Assembly (NCBI GenBank): GCA_030615605.1
Contig: JAUWYY010000007.1
Coordinates: 96,819 to 160,818 of the forward strand
Direction: 5' to 3'
DNA from: a bacterium
GTDB taxonomy: Bacteria > Armatimonadota > Zipacnadia > Zipacnadales > Zipacnadaceae
Length of the DNA stretch: 64,000 bases
The position numbers were made by a program, and so were the translations under genes. Below the pieces are notes generated by a model. The model was not told the origin of the DNA. It saw nothing but the letters and a program-made list of their open reading frames with translations, and searched no databases. Every line of letters starts with the position of its first letter. Positions within the stretch are counted from its first letter, which is position 1. Below are positions 23,887 through 33,275 of this stretch, one piece after another.

Positions 23887-25302
23887 ATGATAGATTACCT
23901 GACTCCTAAAGAGATCGTCGAGCGGCTTGACCGTTATATTATCGGGCAGGATGAGGCCAAGCGGACGGTGGCTATTGCCCTGCGCAATCGCGCCCGCCGT
24001 CGCGAGCTGGACGATGACCTGCGCGATGAGGTCATTCCCAAGAACATCCTGATGATCGGGCCGACCGGCGTGGGCAAGACAGAAATTGCCCGCCGGCTGG
24101 CTAATCTGGCCGACGCCCCCTTTATCAAGGTCGAGGCGACCAAGTTCACCGAGGTCGGCTATGTGGGCCGGGATGTGGAGGCCATCATCCGCGACCTGAC
24201 GGACATCGCTTACCGTATGGAACAACAGCGCGCCTTTGAAGACATCGAGGACGAGGCCGAACGCCGGGCCAATGAGCGACTGGTGGACATTCTTGCGGGC
24301 ATTGAAGGTGGCCGCCCCGCTACACCACCGCTCAGCCAGATCTTCGGCGCAGATCAGCCCACTCCCGAGCAGATGGAGGCCGAAGGGCAGCGCCGCGAGC
24401 AGATGGCGCGCCAGGAAGAGCGCGTGCGCGACTTCACCCGCCAGCGGCTGGAGGCCGGCGAACTGGAAGATGAGGAGATTGAGATTGAGGTGGAAGAGTC
24501 GTCGGTGCAGAGCATGCAGATATTCAGCGCCGCCGGTATGGAAGAGATGGGGATGGACATGCAGAATATGCTGGGCAATATCTTCCCCAGTAAAAAGAGT
24601 TCTAAGCGCACTACCGTGGCCGAGGCCCGCCGCGTCCTCACATACCAGGAAGCCGACAAGCTCATTGATGACCAGGAAGTAGCCCGCCGCGCCCTGGAGG
24701 CGACCGAGGAGGATGGCATCGTCTTTCTTGATGAGCTGGACAAGGTCACGGGGGGTAAAGGCGAGGGCCGTTACGGGCCGGATGTCTCCCGCGAGGGCGT
24801 CCAGCGCGATATTCTGCCCATCATCGAGGGCTGCACGGTGACTACCAAATACGGGCCGGTGGATACCGACCATATCCTGTTCATCTGCGCGGGGGCCTTC
24901 CACATCTCCAAGCCCTCCGATCTGATCCCCGAACTGCAGGGGCGTATCCCGCTGCGCGTCGAGCTACACAGCCTCACCCAGCACGACTTTGAGCGCATTC
25001 TGGTCGAGCCGGACAACTCGCTGGTCAAGCAGTACATCGCGCTGCTGGATACCGAGGGCATCGAGCTGGAGTTCACCAAGGAGGCCGTCGCCGAGATCGC
25101 GCGGCTGGCCCAGCAGGTCAATGAGCAAACCGAGAATATCGGCGCTCGCCGGCTCTATACGATGCTGGAGCGGCTGCTGGATGAGCTGTCCTTCGAGGCC
25201 CCCGAGGTCACCGGCCAGCATATCGTCATTGACGCTGACTACGTCGACAAGCAGCTCGCCGATGTCGTCGAAGACCGCGACCTGAGCAGGTATATGTTGT
25301 AA
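23887..25302 (+). CDS. hslU: HslU ATPase subunit of the HslUV protease
   Basis: AAA+ unfoldase that feeds HslV. 471 residues. [17 protein letters not shown] opens the N-domain, [15 protein letters not shown] is Walker [10 protein letters not shown] is the pore motif, and VFLDELDKV is Walker B. The I-domain between them is acidic and Glu/Arg-rich. The sensor 2 segment is [18 protein letters not shown], and the C-terminal tail SRYML matches the HslV-activating end seen in the family. ATG at 23887, overlapping nothing but 3 bp after hslV. Confidence 0.97.
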   Translation: MIDYLTPKEIVERLDRYIIGQDEAKRTVAIALRNRARRRELDDDLRDEVIPKNILMIGPTGVGKTEIARRLANLADAPFIKVEATKFTEVGYVGRDVEAIIRDLTDIAYRMEQQRAFEDIEDEAERRANERLVDILAGIEGGRPATPPLSQIFGADQPTPEQMEAEGQRREQMARQEERVRDFTRQRLEAGELEDEEIEIEVEESSVQSMQIFSAAGMEEMGMDMQNMLGNIFPSKKSSKRTTVAEARRVLTYQEADKLIDDQEVARRALEATEEDGIVFLDELDKVTGGKGEGRYGPDVSREGVQRDILPIIEGCTVTTKYGPVDTDHILFICAGAFHISKPSDLIPELQGRIPLRVELHSLTQHDFERILVEPDNSLVKQYIALLDTEGIELEFTKEAVAEIARLAQQVNEQTENIGARRLYTMLERLLDELSFEAPEVTGQHIVIDADYVDKQLADVVEDRDLSRYML

Positions 25303-25305
25303 CGG

Positions 25306-25350
25306 ATAGTGGATAGTGGGCAGTGGATGGTAAACAGTGGACTGTAGCAG
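25306..25350. repeat. degenerate AGTGG-type repeats
   Basis: Runs of AGTGG spaced by about 7-8 nt (GATAGTGGATAGTGGGCAGTGG and onward), like those at 4944-4976 between tRNA genes. They lie between hslU and the next gene. Confidence 0.5.
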
Positions 25351-25389
25351 ACGATGAGCTAATCAACGGTCAGAGAGGGGGTGAGACTA

Positions 25390-25665
25390 ATGGACGGTCG
25401 GATTAGCTTTACCAGCAGTGCGCCGGGCCAGGTTCGCATCATTATGGAGTGCTCGGGCGACCCCGAAGAGGTCGAACGCGCTAACCTCTACATCACCCCG
25501 GCTATGGGCGATGCGGTTGAGTCTATGACGCAGTGGACCAGCAGGCATGCCTTCTTCGTCGAGGTGGCGGACAAGGATGCGCTGACGGCGCTGCAGACCG
25601 CAGTGGCGGTCCTCGATACGCTACGCACCAACGGCCTGCTCAACCTGACAGATATCACGACGTAG
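25390..25665 (+). CDS. hypothetical protein
   Basis: A 91-residue soluble protein, no family recognised. It begins MDGRISFTSSAPGQVRIIMECSG and has two predicted alpha-helical stretches towards the end. An ATG at 25390, with GAGAGGGGGTGAG upstream, is preferred over the GTG at 25381. It lies 87 bp downstream of hslU in the same direction and might be cotranscribed. The stretch from 25666 to 25874 shows only a CAGCAGCA/ACAACA-rich segment and no gene. Confidence 0.6.
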   Translation: MDGRISFTSSAPGQVRIIMECSGDPEEVERANLYITPAMGDAVESMTQWTSRHAFFVEVADKDALTALQTAVAVLDTLRTNGLLNLTDITT

Positions 25666-25874
25666 GCAGAGCACAGCAGCAGCACAACAACAGCACAATG
25701 GCCGGCAGAGGGCAAGGCCGCAGTAGCTGAGTGCCAGCATTCGTATCCTGCTATGTGTATCCCAGGGTCGTAGTAGCCGCCGTGACGGGCGCCGCACTCG
25801 GAAAGGACCAGCTTCCCACCTGCGCGAATCCGTTAGTGGCTAAACGTCTGGCGGATAGCCGAAGATCGGTCGAG

Positions 25875-26288
25875 CTACTCGCCCATCACCTTGACGATCA
25901 CGCGCTTGCGGCGCTGTCCGTCGAACTCAGCGTAGTAGATCTGCTGCCACGGGCCCAGGTCAAGCTGCCCCTCGGTGATCGGGACAATGACCTCATGGTG
26001 AATAAGCAGACTCTTGAGGTGGGCGTCGCCATTGGTCTCGCCGGTGCGATGATGGCGGTAGTCAGGATCGAACGGCGCCAGCTCTTCCAGCCAGTCATCA
26101 ATATCCTGAATCAACCCTGACTCAGCGTCGTTGACGTAGACCCCGGCAGTGATATGCATCGCCGATACCAGCACCATCCCCTCCTCTACCCCACTCTCGG
26201 CGACCGCATCGGCCACCTGTGCGGTGATGTTAATGTAGTCGCGCTTCCGGTCGGTATTGAACCACAGATACTCGGTGCTGAATTTCAT
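25875..26288 (-). CDS. yjbQ: YjbQ/UPF0047 family protein
   Basis: A 137-residue protein of the YjbQ family, whose members have secondary thiamine-phosphate synthase activity. The core [16 protein letters not shown], the [22 protein letters not shown] segment with conserved His and Asn, and [14 protein letters not shown] are hallmarks. The real physiological role of the family is unclear. The start at 26288 is preceded by GGAGGG. It is convergent with the hypothetical gene upstream and divergent from larA. Confidence 0.93.
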   Translation of the reverse strand: MKFSTEYLWFNTDRKRDYINITAQVADAVAESGVEEGMVLVSAMHITAGVYVNDAESGLIQDIDDWLEELAPFDPDYRHHRTGETNGDAHLKSLLIHHEVIVPITEGQLDLGPWQQIYYAEFDGQRRKRVIVKVMGE

Positions 26289-26374
26289 ATCATCCCTCCT
26301 GCAAAGGATCGTCTGCCCGCCCTTTCGCTACTACACCGAAGAGGCCCTTCCCCGGGTAGCGCCATTTGAATCCA

Positions 26375-26403
26375 TTGACAGCCGGTCGTGGTGAAGCTAG
26401 AAT
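26375..26403 (+). promoter_or_regulatory. promoter of larA
   Basis: TTGACA and TAGAAT with 17-bp spacing, 38 bp upstream of the larA start; a near-consensus sigma-70-type promoter. Confidence 0.7.
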
Positions 26404-26441
26404 GAACGCTACAGTTGAACACGGTTGACGAGGATTTATTG

Positions 26442-27782
26442 ATGACAGTCAAGATGAGGTACGGGCGGCAAGGCCTTGATATAGAGCTGCCGGACGACAT
26501 TAACACTCAGGTCCTGCACCTCAATCCAGTTCCGCAACTAACCGATCCGGGCAAGCAACTTGCGGAGGGCCTGCAGTATCCAATAGGCACTCCGCCGCTG
26601 GCTGAACTGGCTGCCGGGCGCAGCGACGCCTGCATTGTGATATCCGATATCACCCGGCCGGTGCCCAATCAACTGCTGGTTGCGCCGCTGCTGGCGATAC
26701 TGGAAAGCGCCGGACTCAGCCGCGACGATATTCTCATTCTGGTAGCAACCGGCCTGCACCGGGAAGCCACCGAGGCAGAAGTCGTGGCGATGCTGGGGCC
26801 AGAAATCGCGGCTAATTGTCGCGTCGAGAGCCACCAGGCCCGGGATCGCGCCTCCCAGGTACACCTGGGCACAACCCCAGGTGGAATACCCGTATTGATC
26901 GACCGCCGGTATGTCGAGGCGGACCTGAAGATCATAGTCTCATTGGTTGAACCCCACCTGTTTGCCGGTTATTCAGGCGGTCGCAAAGCAATCTGTCCGG
27001 GCCTGTCGGCGATCGAGACAATCATGAGCTTCCACAGCCCTCAGATCATCGAAGATCCCGCCGCGACCGTCGGCAACATCGGCACCAATCCGTCCGACGC
27101 GGCGGCCTGGCACGTCGCGCGGCTGGCGGGAGGTGCTGACTTTACGGTCAACTGCACTCTCAACGAGCAGCGGGAACTGACCGGCATATTCTGCGGGCAT
27201 CTGGCGGAAGCCCCGTTCGCCGCCATGGCGCAGGCCGAGCAGCAGTCCAAGATCGTCCTCGATGAGCCAGTGGACATCACCATTACCTCCAATGCCGGAT
27301 ATCCGCTGGACTTGACTTTCTACCAGGCAATCAAGGCAGCCACCGCCGCCGCCCAAATCACGCGGCGCGGCGGCACCATCATCATCTGTCAGGAAAACGC
27401 CGAGAGCATCGGCAGTGAAGAATACACCGAGCTGATGCTGAGCGTGGACGACCCCCACGAGTACGTCGAACATGCCCTGTCCAGTGGCGAGAATCATATT
27501 GATCAGTGGGCGCTGCACCAGCTCGAGAAGGTGTTGCGCGGGCGGAAGATCTACAACTACTCGACCGGCATCCCCCCTGCCCAGCAGCGCCAGCTTTTCG
27601 TGGAGCCGGTAAGCAGCGTGGAGGCGGGGCTGGAACAGGCGCTGACCGAGCACGGGCCCGACGCTACCGTAGCAGTCATTCCGGAGGGGCCCTATGTGAT
27701 GCCCTGCCTGGCTTCCCACCGCGTGGGCAGGATGAACGTGCCACAGATGAAGGAGGAATGTGGTGAGCTCTATCAGTGGTAG
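26442..27782 (+). CDS. larA: nickel-dependent lactate racemase family protein LarA
   Basis: LarA-type enzyme (DUF2088) that uses the nickel pincer cofactor to racemise 2-hydroxy acids. 446 residues. The conserved ATGLHR (His), EPHLFAGYSGGRKAICPG (His plus the cofactor-linking Lys) and ETIMSFHS (nickel His) segments are all present, as is SDITRPVP. The family includes racemases for several hydroxy acids, so lactate is only the most familiar substrate. The ATG at 26442 follows GACGAGG. LarC is encoded at 13.9 kb. Confidence 0.93.
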   Translation: MTVKMRYGRQGLDIELPDDINTQVLHLNPVPQLTDPGKQLAEGLQYPIGTPPLAELAAGRSDACIVISDITRPVPNQLLVAPLLAILESAGLSRDDILILVATGLHREATEAEVVAMLGPEIAANCRVESHQARDRASQVHLGTTPGGIPVLIDRRYVEADLKIIVSLVEPHLFAGYSGGRKAICPGLSAIETIMSFHSPQIIEDPAATVGNIGTNPSDAAAWHVARLAGGADFTVNCTLNEQRELTGIFCGHLAEAPFAAMAQAEQQSKIVLDEPVDITITSNAGYPLDLTFYQAIKAATAAAQITRRGGTIIICQENAESIGSEEYTELMLSVDDPHEYVEHALSSGENHIDQWALHQLEKVLRGRKIYNYSTGIPPAQQRQLFVEPVSSVEAGLEQALTEHGPDATVAVIPEGPYVMPCLASHRVGRMNVPQMKEECGELYQW

Positions 27783-27825
27783 ATGGGGAATCCTATGATG
27801 GTCGGCCCACGTTGGGCGCTCCGCA

Positions 27826-27855
27826 TTGACGAGGGTCAGTCCGGCAGGCTATAAT
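27826..27855 (+). promoter_or_regulatory. promoter of pyrF
   Basis: TTGACG and TATAAT separated by 18 bp, 30 bp before the pyrF start. Confidence 0.65.
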
Positions 27856-27885
27856 CAACCCCAAACCACTTATGCGGAGGCAACC

Positions 27886-28779
27886 GTGAGACCAAACAAC
27901 TTCGCCGATAGGCTGTGCGCGGCTGTCCTGGACAAGGGCAGCCGTGTCTGTGTCGGACTGGACCCCAATCTGGCTCGGCTGCCCCAGTTCCTGCTCGAAG
28001 ACCACCCCCCGCCGCAGGCCGTGGAGCGGTTTTGCTGCGCGATTATTGATGCTGTTGCCGAGCACTGCGTGGCGGTAAAACCGCAGGCGGCTTACTTCGA
28101 GGCTCTGCAGCAGGAAGCTTCGCCGACCTTGTGGGCGGTGATGCGCCATGCCCGGCAGACCGGATTGCTGGTGATTCTCGACGGCAAGCGCAACGACATC
28201 GGCTCGACCGCCGATGCCTACGCCCGGGCCTATCTGCGCGATGACGCGCCGGTAGATGCCATCACCGTCAACCCCTACCTGGGCAGTGACGGGGTGATCC
28301 CCTTCGTCAAGACTGCGGCGGCAGAAGCGCGCGGCCTCTTTGTGCTGGTCAAGACCTCGAACCCCTCGTCCGGCGAGCTGCAGGACCTGCGGCTGAGTGA
28401 TAGCGGGAAACTGGTCTATGAGCAGATGGCTGACCTGGTGGCAGGTTGGGGAGACGAGCTGATCGGCGAGTACGGCTACTCGTCGGTGGGAGCAGTGGTC
28501 GGCGCCACCTACCCGAGACAGCTCGCCGAGCTACGCGCCCGGATGCCGCAGACACCCTTCCTCGTGCCCGGCTATGGCGCACAGGGCGCGACGGCTCAGG
28601 ACGTGGCCGCGGCCTTCGACGAGCGCGGGCTGGGTGCGATTGTCAACTCCTCCCGCGGCATCATCTTCGCCTACCAGACGAGGGATCTGCCCCCCACCGA
28701 ATTTGCTCAGGCGGCTCAGGCTGCAACTGTGGAGATGAAAAACCAAATCAATTCAGCTATAGAGCAGAATGCAGGCTAA
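27886..28779 (+). CDS. pyrF: orotidine-5'-phosphate decarboxylase (class 2)
   Basis: Last step of UMP synthesis. 297 residues, the longer class 2 form. CVGLDPNLARLP at the N-terminus, VAVKPQAAYFEA, the catalytic ILDGKRNDIGSTADAYARAY and GAVVGATYPRQL are all present; the phosphate-binding part is PGYGAQGATAQD. The GTG at 27886 follows GGAGG. pyrB follows, separated only by the MITE-like element, so the two pyrimidine genes were probably adjacent before insertion. Confidence 0.95.
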   Translation: MRPNNFADRLCAAVLDKGSRVCVGLDPNLARLPQFLLEDHPPPQAVERFCCAIIDAVAEHCVAVKPQAAYFEALQQEASPTLWAVMRHARQTGLLVILDGKRNDIGSTADAYARAYLRDDAPVDAITVNPYLGSDGVIPFVKTAAAEARGLFVLVKTSNPSSGELQDLRLSDSGKLVYEQMADLVAGWGDELIGEYGYSSVGAVVGATYPRQLAELRARMPQTPFLVPGYGAQGATAQDVAAAFDERGLGAIVNSSRGIIFAYQTRDLPPTEFAQAAQAATVEMKNQINSAIEQNAG

Positions 28780-28783
28780 CGTG

Positions 28784-28993
28784 TATTATTCACGAAGGTA
28801 GAAGGGATGAGCCTTCCGAAGGCCCCAAGGTGGCCGTAGAAAGATAGTGAGGACAGTTTACAGTTTGTTATGAACAATAACAGAGTGTAACTATTAACTG
28901 GGTTACTCTACTTGTAAAGTTTTTGCCGGAAAGGTGCGGAAAACCGGCTTTTTTCAAAAAGCGGGTTTTCCGCAAAATCCGTTAATGAATAAT
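28784..28993 (+). mobile_element. MITE-like element, copy 2, between pyrF and pyrB
   Basis: About 210 bp with the same ends as copy 1 (TATTATTCAC near 28784, ATGAATAAT at 28985-28993) and the same 38-nt hairpin at 28936-28973. It matches copy 1 over most of its length and lacks copy 1's extra 38-bp segment. Confidence 0.75.
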
Positions 28994-29015
28994 CCGGCCT
29001 AAAGGAGGTCGGCCC

Positions 29016-29999
29016 ATGGCGCTGACCGGAAGAGACCTGGTTTCAATACTGGATTTTTCCAATGACGAGATTACCCTGGTGCTGGATACGGCCGAGCAGA
29101 TGGCGCAGGCGCTGGGCTGGGAGGATAGTGGTGAAAAGCAGGCCCTGGCTCCACTGGACTGCATTCTGGCCACGCTATTCTTCGAGCCGTCCACGCGCAC
29201 GCGGATGTCATTTGAGTCGGCGATGCTGCGGCTGGGCGGCAGCGTCATTAGTATGGCCGACGCCAGGGCCAGCTCCGCCGCCAAGGGCGAAAGCCTGGCC
29301 GATACCGCCCGTATCATCAGCGGTTACTGCGATATTATCGTCTGCCGCCACCCGGAGAATGGTTCGGCGCAGATTTTCGCGGAGGCAGCCTCAGTGCCGG
29401 TCATCAACGCCGGCGATGGGCACAACGAGCACCCCACGCAGGCGCTCACCGACTTGTTTTGCCTGCGCCGCCACAAGGGGACACTGGAAGGATTGAAGGT
29501 CGGGCTGTGCGGCGATCTGAAGTACGGGCGCACGGTCCATTCTCTGGCTCCGGCGCTCGCCCGCTTCGGCTGCGACCTGGTCTTCATCTCCCCCCCGGCG
29601 CTGGCTATGCCGGAAGAACTATCCCAGAAAGTGCAGGAACTGAGCAGCGCACAGCCAGATGTCACCGACGATCTGCCCGCAGCGCTGGACGGGCTGGATA
29701 TGCTCTATATGACGCGCATCCAGCAGGAGCGTTTCGCTGACCCCGCTGAATATGAAAAGTACCAGGGCGTCTATGTCCTAGACAATAAGCTTATGAAGAA
29801 AGCGCCGGAGGATATGCTGGTACTTCATCCGCTCCCTCGGGTGGACGAGATCGCTCTGGAGATTGATGACGACCCGCGGGCGGTCTATTTCGAGCAGGCC
29901 CGCGGCGGCGTCCCCGTGCGCATGGCCCTCATCGCTCTGCTGCTGGGCATCGTCAACCAAACCCAGCCAACCAAGCGCTCGGGGCTCATGGAGCCGTGA
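29016..29999 (+). CDS. pyrB: aspartate carbamoyltransferase catalytic subunit
   Basis: First committed step of pyrimidine synthesis. 327 residues. The carbamoyl phosphate loop FFEPSTRTRMSFE, the SSAAKGESLADTARI loop with the active-site Lys, AGDGHNEHPTQALTDLF, GDLKYGRTVHSL and HPLPRVDEIALEID are all conserved. No pyrI or pyrC is adjacent. The ATG at 29016 is preceded by AAAGGAGG. It starts 22 bp after the repeat element, so that element forms part of its leader. Confidence 0.96.
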   Translation: MALTGRDLVSILDFSNDEITLVLDTAEQMAQALGWEDSGEKQALAPLDCILATLFFEPSTRTRMSFESAMLRLGGSVISMADARASSAAKGESLADTARIISGYCDIIVCRHPENGSAQIFAEAASVPVINAGDGHNEHPTQALTDLFCLRRHKGTLEGLKVGLCGDLKYGRTVHSLAPALARFGCDLVFISPPALAMPEELSQKVQELSSAQPDVTDDLPAALDGLDMLYMTRIQQERFADPAEYEKYQGVYVLDNKLMKKAPEDMLVLHPLPRVDEIALEIDDDPRAVYFEQARGGVPVRMALIALLLGIVNQTQPTKRSGLMEP

Positions 30000-30058
30000 G
30001 GACTGTCGCTATATTACTGCTTGCTAAAGCTTGGGTCTGCCAATGAGGAAGTGACCAG

Positions 30059-30952
30059 ATGTCATTAGTGGACAAGTATGGCGGAGGTAATATTCTGATT
30101 TACGGATTGCCGCTGATTATGGCGCCATTGATAGCAATCGCGGCAGCGTTAGGCTGGATTATCACCCGCTTCACGCTCGGCTACCTACGCCGGCAGCCCG
30201 ATTTCCCTCATAAAGAAGAAGTAATGGCCGGCGCGAAGCGGGGGTGGCTGGTTGTAGTCGGCTCGATGGCAGCAGCCGGCCTGGTGCTTTGGTTAGCATT
30301 ATACTTTAGCTTCTACCCCCGGACGGTCGGCAAGCTTGTTGTCATCGTACTAGCCCTGCATACCACCTACCTCGCCTACCGGCACCCGTGGTACTACCTG
30401 GGACATGCGGCGTGGCTACATTGGCTCAAGCAGTTGATCTTCCGGCGCGCGACTGACTGGAAGCAGTTCGTGGCACGATGGGAACGCAAGCGGAAGTCCT
30501 CATGGGGACCGATTTGGGGGGCCCTCGCCGTCGGCATGCTAGTCGCGATGGGACTGTGGTGGGCTGAGTCAGGCCTTCAGTACGAAGGGCTGGCCTGGCA
30601 GATACGGGTCACTGCACCTTCGGAGAATGTGGTGCGGGTGCTAAGTTATTGCGGAGAAGGCTACCCCTGGGAAAAACCCGAGTTTGGTTCTATTATGATA
30701 ATGGTCGCACCTGACACGCCTCGACAGGAGATGAAGGAAATATTGCACAGCGCTCGCCAGTTGGTCGAGCAGGCGGAACCGTGGCCGCGCGGCAGTCTGG
30801 ACGTGTGGGACGGATATCGCCGCATGTGCAAGGCTGATTGGGACACTCACAAAGGCGGCTGGGGCGAGGAAGGCTGCAGTTGGGAGGCCAGCGAGAATGA
30901 GGCCGGGAGCAATACCACCGGGCCACTACCTCAGACAAACGAAAATGACTAG
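30059..30952 (+). CDS. membrane protein, paralogue of the one at 31780
   Basis: A 297-residue protein with three or four hydrophobic segments (about 12-40, 64-85, 90-107 and 152-168) and a soluble C-terminal part. It resembles the protein at 31780-32610 in an early RRQPDFPHKEEV versus QRQPEFSLKNEM stretch and in a C-terminal APDTPRQEMKEILHSARQLVEQ versus KKEASEQQIEEVRDQARQVMGE stretch. Function unknown. The ATG at 30059 follows GAGGAAGTG. Its last 8 nt overlap the DNA methyltransferase start, so translation is likely coupled. Confidence 0.75.
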   Translation: MSLVDKYGGGNILIYGLPLIMAPLIAIAAALGWIITRFTLGYLRRQPDFPHKEEVMAGAKRGWLVVVGSMAAAGLVLWLALYFSFYPRTVGKLVVIVLALHTTYLAYRHPWYYLGHAAWLHWLKQLIFRRATDWKQFVARWERKRKSSWGPIWGALAVGMLVAMGLWWAESGLQYEGLAWQIRVTAPSENVVRVLSYCGEGYPWEKPEFGSIMIMVAPDTPRQEMKEILHSARQLVEQAEPWPRGSLDVWDGYRRMCKADWDTHKGGWGEEGCSWEASENEAGSNTTGPLPQTNEND

Positions 30953-31748
30953 CCACCGCATAATTTTTGGTGACAGTAGGAATATGGCCGAGCTGGGCGA
31001 CCAGCCGGTGCATCTGGTGGTCACCTCGCCGCCGTACTGGTGCATCAAAGACTACCAGCATCCCGGCCAGATCGGCTATGACCAGACCTACGAAGAATAT
31101 CTGGCTGACCTCGAGCAGGTTATCTCCGAGTGCTATCGGGTGCTGCATCCGGGCTGCCGGGCGGCGATAAATATCGGCGACCAGTACCTGCGCGCCAGTG
31201 AGCACGGCCGCTACCGCGTCCAGCCCATTCCCGCTGACATCATCGGCATGGGCCGCGAGCTGGGCTTCGACTTTATGGGCAATATCATCTGGGAGAAGAT
31301 CTCCACCACCAACACCACCGGCGGCGGGCAGTGGATGGGCTCGACCTACTACCCCCGCGACGGGCACGTCACCTACGAGCACGAGTATATCATCCTGCTG
31401 CGCAAGCCCGGCGACTGGCCGCGCCCCACCGCCGACCAGAAGGAGCAGAGCAAGCTGACCAAAGAGCAGCGCAGCGAGTGGTTTCGGGGCATCTGGCGGC
31501 TGACGCCTGAGCGGCAGGATGGGCACGTGGCGATGTTCCCAGTCGAACTGCCTCGACGGCTGATAAAGATGTACACCTTCCATGGCGAGACCGTGCTCGA
31601 CCCCTTCCTGGGCAGCGGGACAACCTGCCTGGCCGCCGAGCGCGAGGGCCGCAACTCTATCGGCTACGAAATCAACCCCGATTTCGAGCCGATGATAAGG
31701 GAGAAGATGGCAGGCAAGGCGACGTCTGTTTCTTTCGAGCACAGATAG
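30945..31748 (+). CDS. DNA methyltransferase, beta-class, orphan
   Basis: A 267-residue SAM-dependent DNA methyltransferase. TSPPYW (motif IV) lies near residue 26, and DPFLGSGTT (motif I) near the C-terminus, the order of the beta class. SPPY-type motifs are typical of N4-cytosine enzymes, though adenine enzymes also occur. The ATG at 30945 is chosen because it overlaps the upstream stop. No restriction endonuclease is recognisable beside it; two related membrane proteins flank it. The target sequence cannot be predicted. Confidence 0.93.
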   Translation: MTSHRIIFGDSRNMAELGDQPVHLVVTSPPYWCIKDYQHPGQIGYDQTYEEYLADLEQVISECYRVLHPGCRAAINIGDQYLRASEHGRYRVQPIPADIIGMGRELGFDFMGNIIWEKISTTNTTGGGQWMGSTYYPRDGHVTYEHEYIILLRKPGDWPRPTADQKEQSKLTKEQRSEWFRGIWRLTPERQDGHVAMFPVELPRRLIKMYTFHGETVLDPFLGSGTTCLAAEREGRNSIGYEINPDFEPMIREKMAGKATSVSFEHR

Positions 31749-31779
31749 GGCGAGACATCGGGGATAGGAGGCAAGGCAA

Positions 31780-32610
31780 GTGCATAGGGCTGAAGACTGG
31801 GAGAGCATCTTCATTGAGACGTTCTGGCGTGGTCTGGAACAGGGGGCCCCATTCGTTATCGGCTTCCTGGCGGCTGTATGGCTGTTGGGGCGCATCTCCT
31901 GCTGGTTAATCCAGAGGCAGCCGGAATTCAGCTTAAAGAACGAAATGCGGCGCGGCACCTGGCAAGTGCCTGCCGCGATCACAGCAATCGTCGGCTTTGT
32001 CGTGGTGGTGCAGTGGATAGGAGTGCAATACACGGAGTACCCGCTGAGTTTCATGGTTGCAGGATCCTGCGGCATGGCTGTGCTTGCATTGTTGGCCGGT
32101 TGGTTGTTACCAGAGGGAGCGGTCCCCGGCCACATAGCGGCATTCCATGTGGCAACTGCCCGCTTGAGACACAAAGAGATTCAGTGGAGTGAGTACCTCA
32201 CAAAAGTGCGACGCCATCGGCAGTCGCGGGGACAGCGAATCCTGCTGGTGGTGACCGGAGTCTTTGTGGTGGCAATACCAGTTTTCTTGGTGACTAACTA
32301 CGCACTTCCTGCCGACCAGATGTTTGCGGAAATGAGGCAGCTTTCTCGCCTCGAAGAGCGTGTCACTGATAGGCTTCAGAATCCTCTGATCACTGTAGTC
32401 GTAGTCGGCGGCCCGCCACTTGTGGACGAACGCAAGGTCATTATACGAGTGAAGAAGGAGGCTTCTGAGCAGCAGATCGAGGAAGTACGCGATCAGGCCC
32501 GTCAGGTCATGGGGGAGCTTGAGCCAGAGCACGATTGGGAGATCCTGGTCGCGAGAGAACGCGAGGATGACCATCGGCCAAGCAGGTCACCACCTCACCC
32601 AAGGAATTGA
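31780..32610 (+). CDS. membrane protein, paralogue of the one at 30059
   Basis: A 276-residue protein with hydrophobic segments at about 22-42, 62-79, 87-107 and 151-170, and a soluble, charged C-terminus. Shared features with the protein at 30059 are noted in that entry. Function unknown. The GTG at 31780 follows AGGAGGC. It overlaps or abuts the methyltransferase gene at 32613, and together with the upstream genes forms a tight five-gene run from 30059 to 33263. Confidence 0.75.
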   Translation: MHRAEDWESIFIETFWRGLEQGAPFVIGFLAAVWLLGRISCWLIQRQPEFSLKNEMRRGTWQVPAAITAIVGFVVVVQWIGVQYTEYPLSFMVAGSCGMAVLALLAGWLLPEGAVPGHIAAFHVATARLRHKEIQWSEYLTKVRRHRQSRGQRILLVVTGVFVVAIPVFLVTNYALPADQMFAEMRQLSRLEERVTDRLQNPLITVVVVGGPPLVDERKVIIRVKKEASEQQIEEVRDQARQVMGELEPEHDWEILVAREREDDHRPSRSPPHPRN

Positions 32611-32612
32611 AT

Positions 32613-33263
32613 ATGACAGTCATCAAGCTCCTTCTAATAATTGTCGCAGGCATTATCCTCATCCACCAGGTGGTGATGCGGATTGTGCGGCGCTTCTGGC
32701 ACTTTCCCGCGCCGGCGTTCATCAGCCACGTACTGGACAGCAAGCTGCGCCAGCGAGTCCAGCCGCCGGAGAGGCTGATGAAGTGGAGCGGGATTGCCGA
32801 GGGAATGACTGTCCTGGACCTGGGCTGCGGCAGCGGCGCGCTCACGATCCCGTACGCCCGGGCAGTCGGCCAAGATGGACGGGTTTACGCGCTGGATATT
32901 CAGCCGGACATGCTGGCCCTGCTCGCTCAGAAACTAGCGCAACCTGACAACAAAGGGATTAGTAATGTCCTGCCAATACGGGCCAGCGCTGAGGACCTGC
33001 CCTTCGCCGATAACTCGCTGGACGTGGTCTGCGTAACGACGGTCCTCTACGAAATCCCTGACCCCCAGCAGGCGCTGCGCGAGATTAAGAGGGTGCTAAG
33101 AGTCGGCGGCTACCTGGCTATCAGCGAGCTGTTTATGGATCCGGACTACCGGTTGAAGTCTACTACTATCAAGCTAGGACTGCAAGCCGGCTTTGTGCTG
33201 GAGGAAGCCTTCGGGAATCTGTGGGCTTACACTGTCAGATTCACCAGGCTGGAAGCGATCTGA
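32613..33263 (+). CDS. membrane-anchored class I SAM methyltransferase
   Basis: A 216-residue protein with an N-terminal transmembrane helix (LLLIIVAGIILIHQVVM) and a methyltransferase 11-type domain. Motif I is VLDLGCGSGALTIPYA, with ALDIQPDML and RASAEDLPFADNSLDVV as later motifs, and KRVLRVGGYLAISE matches the usual strand. The substrate is unknown; methyltransferases of this shape act on lipids, quinones or small molecules. ATG at 32613, just after the stop of the upstream gene. Confidence 0.85.
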   Translation: MTVIKLLLIIVAGIILIHQVVMRIVRRFWHFPAPAFISHVLDSKLRQRVQPPERLMKWSGIAEGMTVLDLGCGSGALTIPYARAVGQDGRVYALDIQPDMLALLAQKLAQPDNKGISNVLPIRASAEDLPFADNSLDVVCVTTVLYEIPDPQQALREIKRVLRVGGYLAISELFMDPDYRLKSTTIKLGLQAGFVLEEAFGNLWAYTVRFTRLEAI

Positions 33264-33275
33264 GCATCCAGGCTG

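Noticed and set aside
23362..24903. 513-codon open frame on the minus strand
   Set aside because: Shadow of hslV and hslU, both of which match their families along their full length.
30693..32174. 493-codon minus-strand frame
   Set aside because: Antisense to the membrane protein and methyltransferase genes; no recognisable protein.
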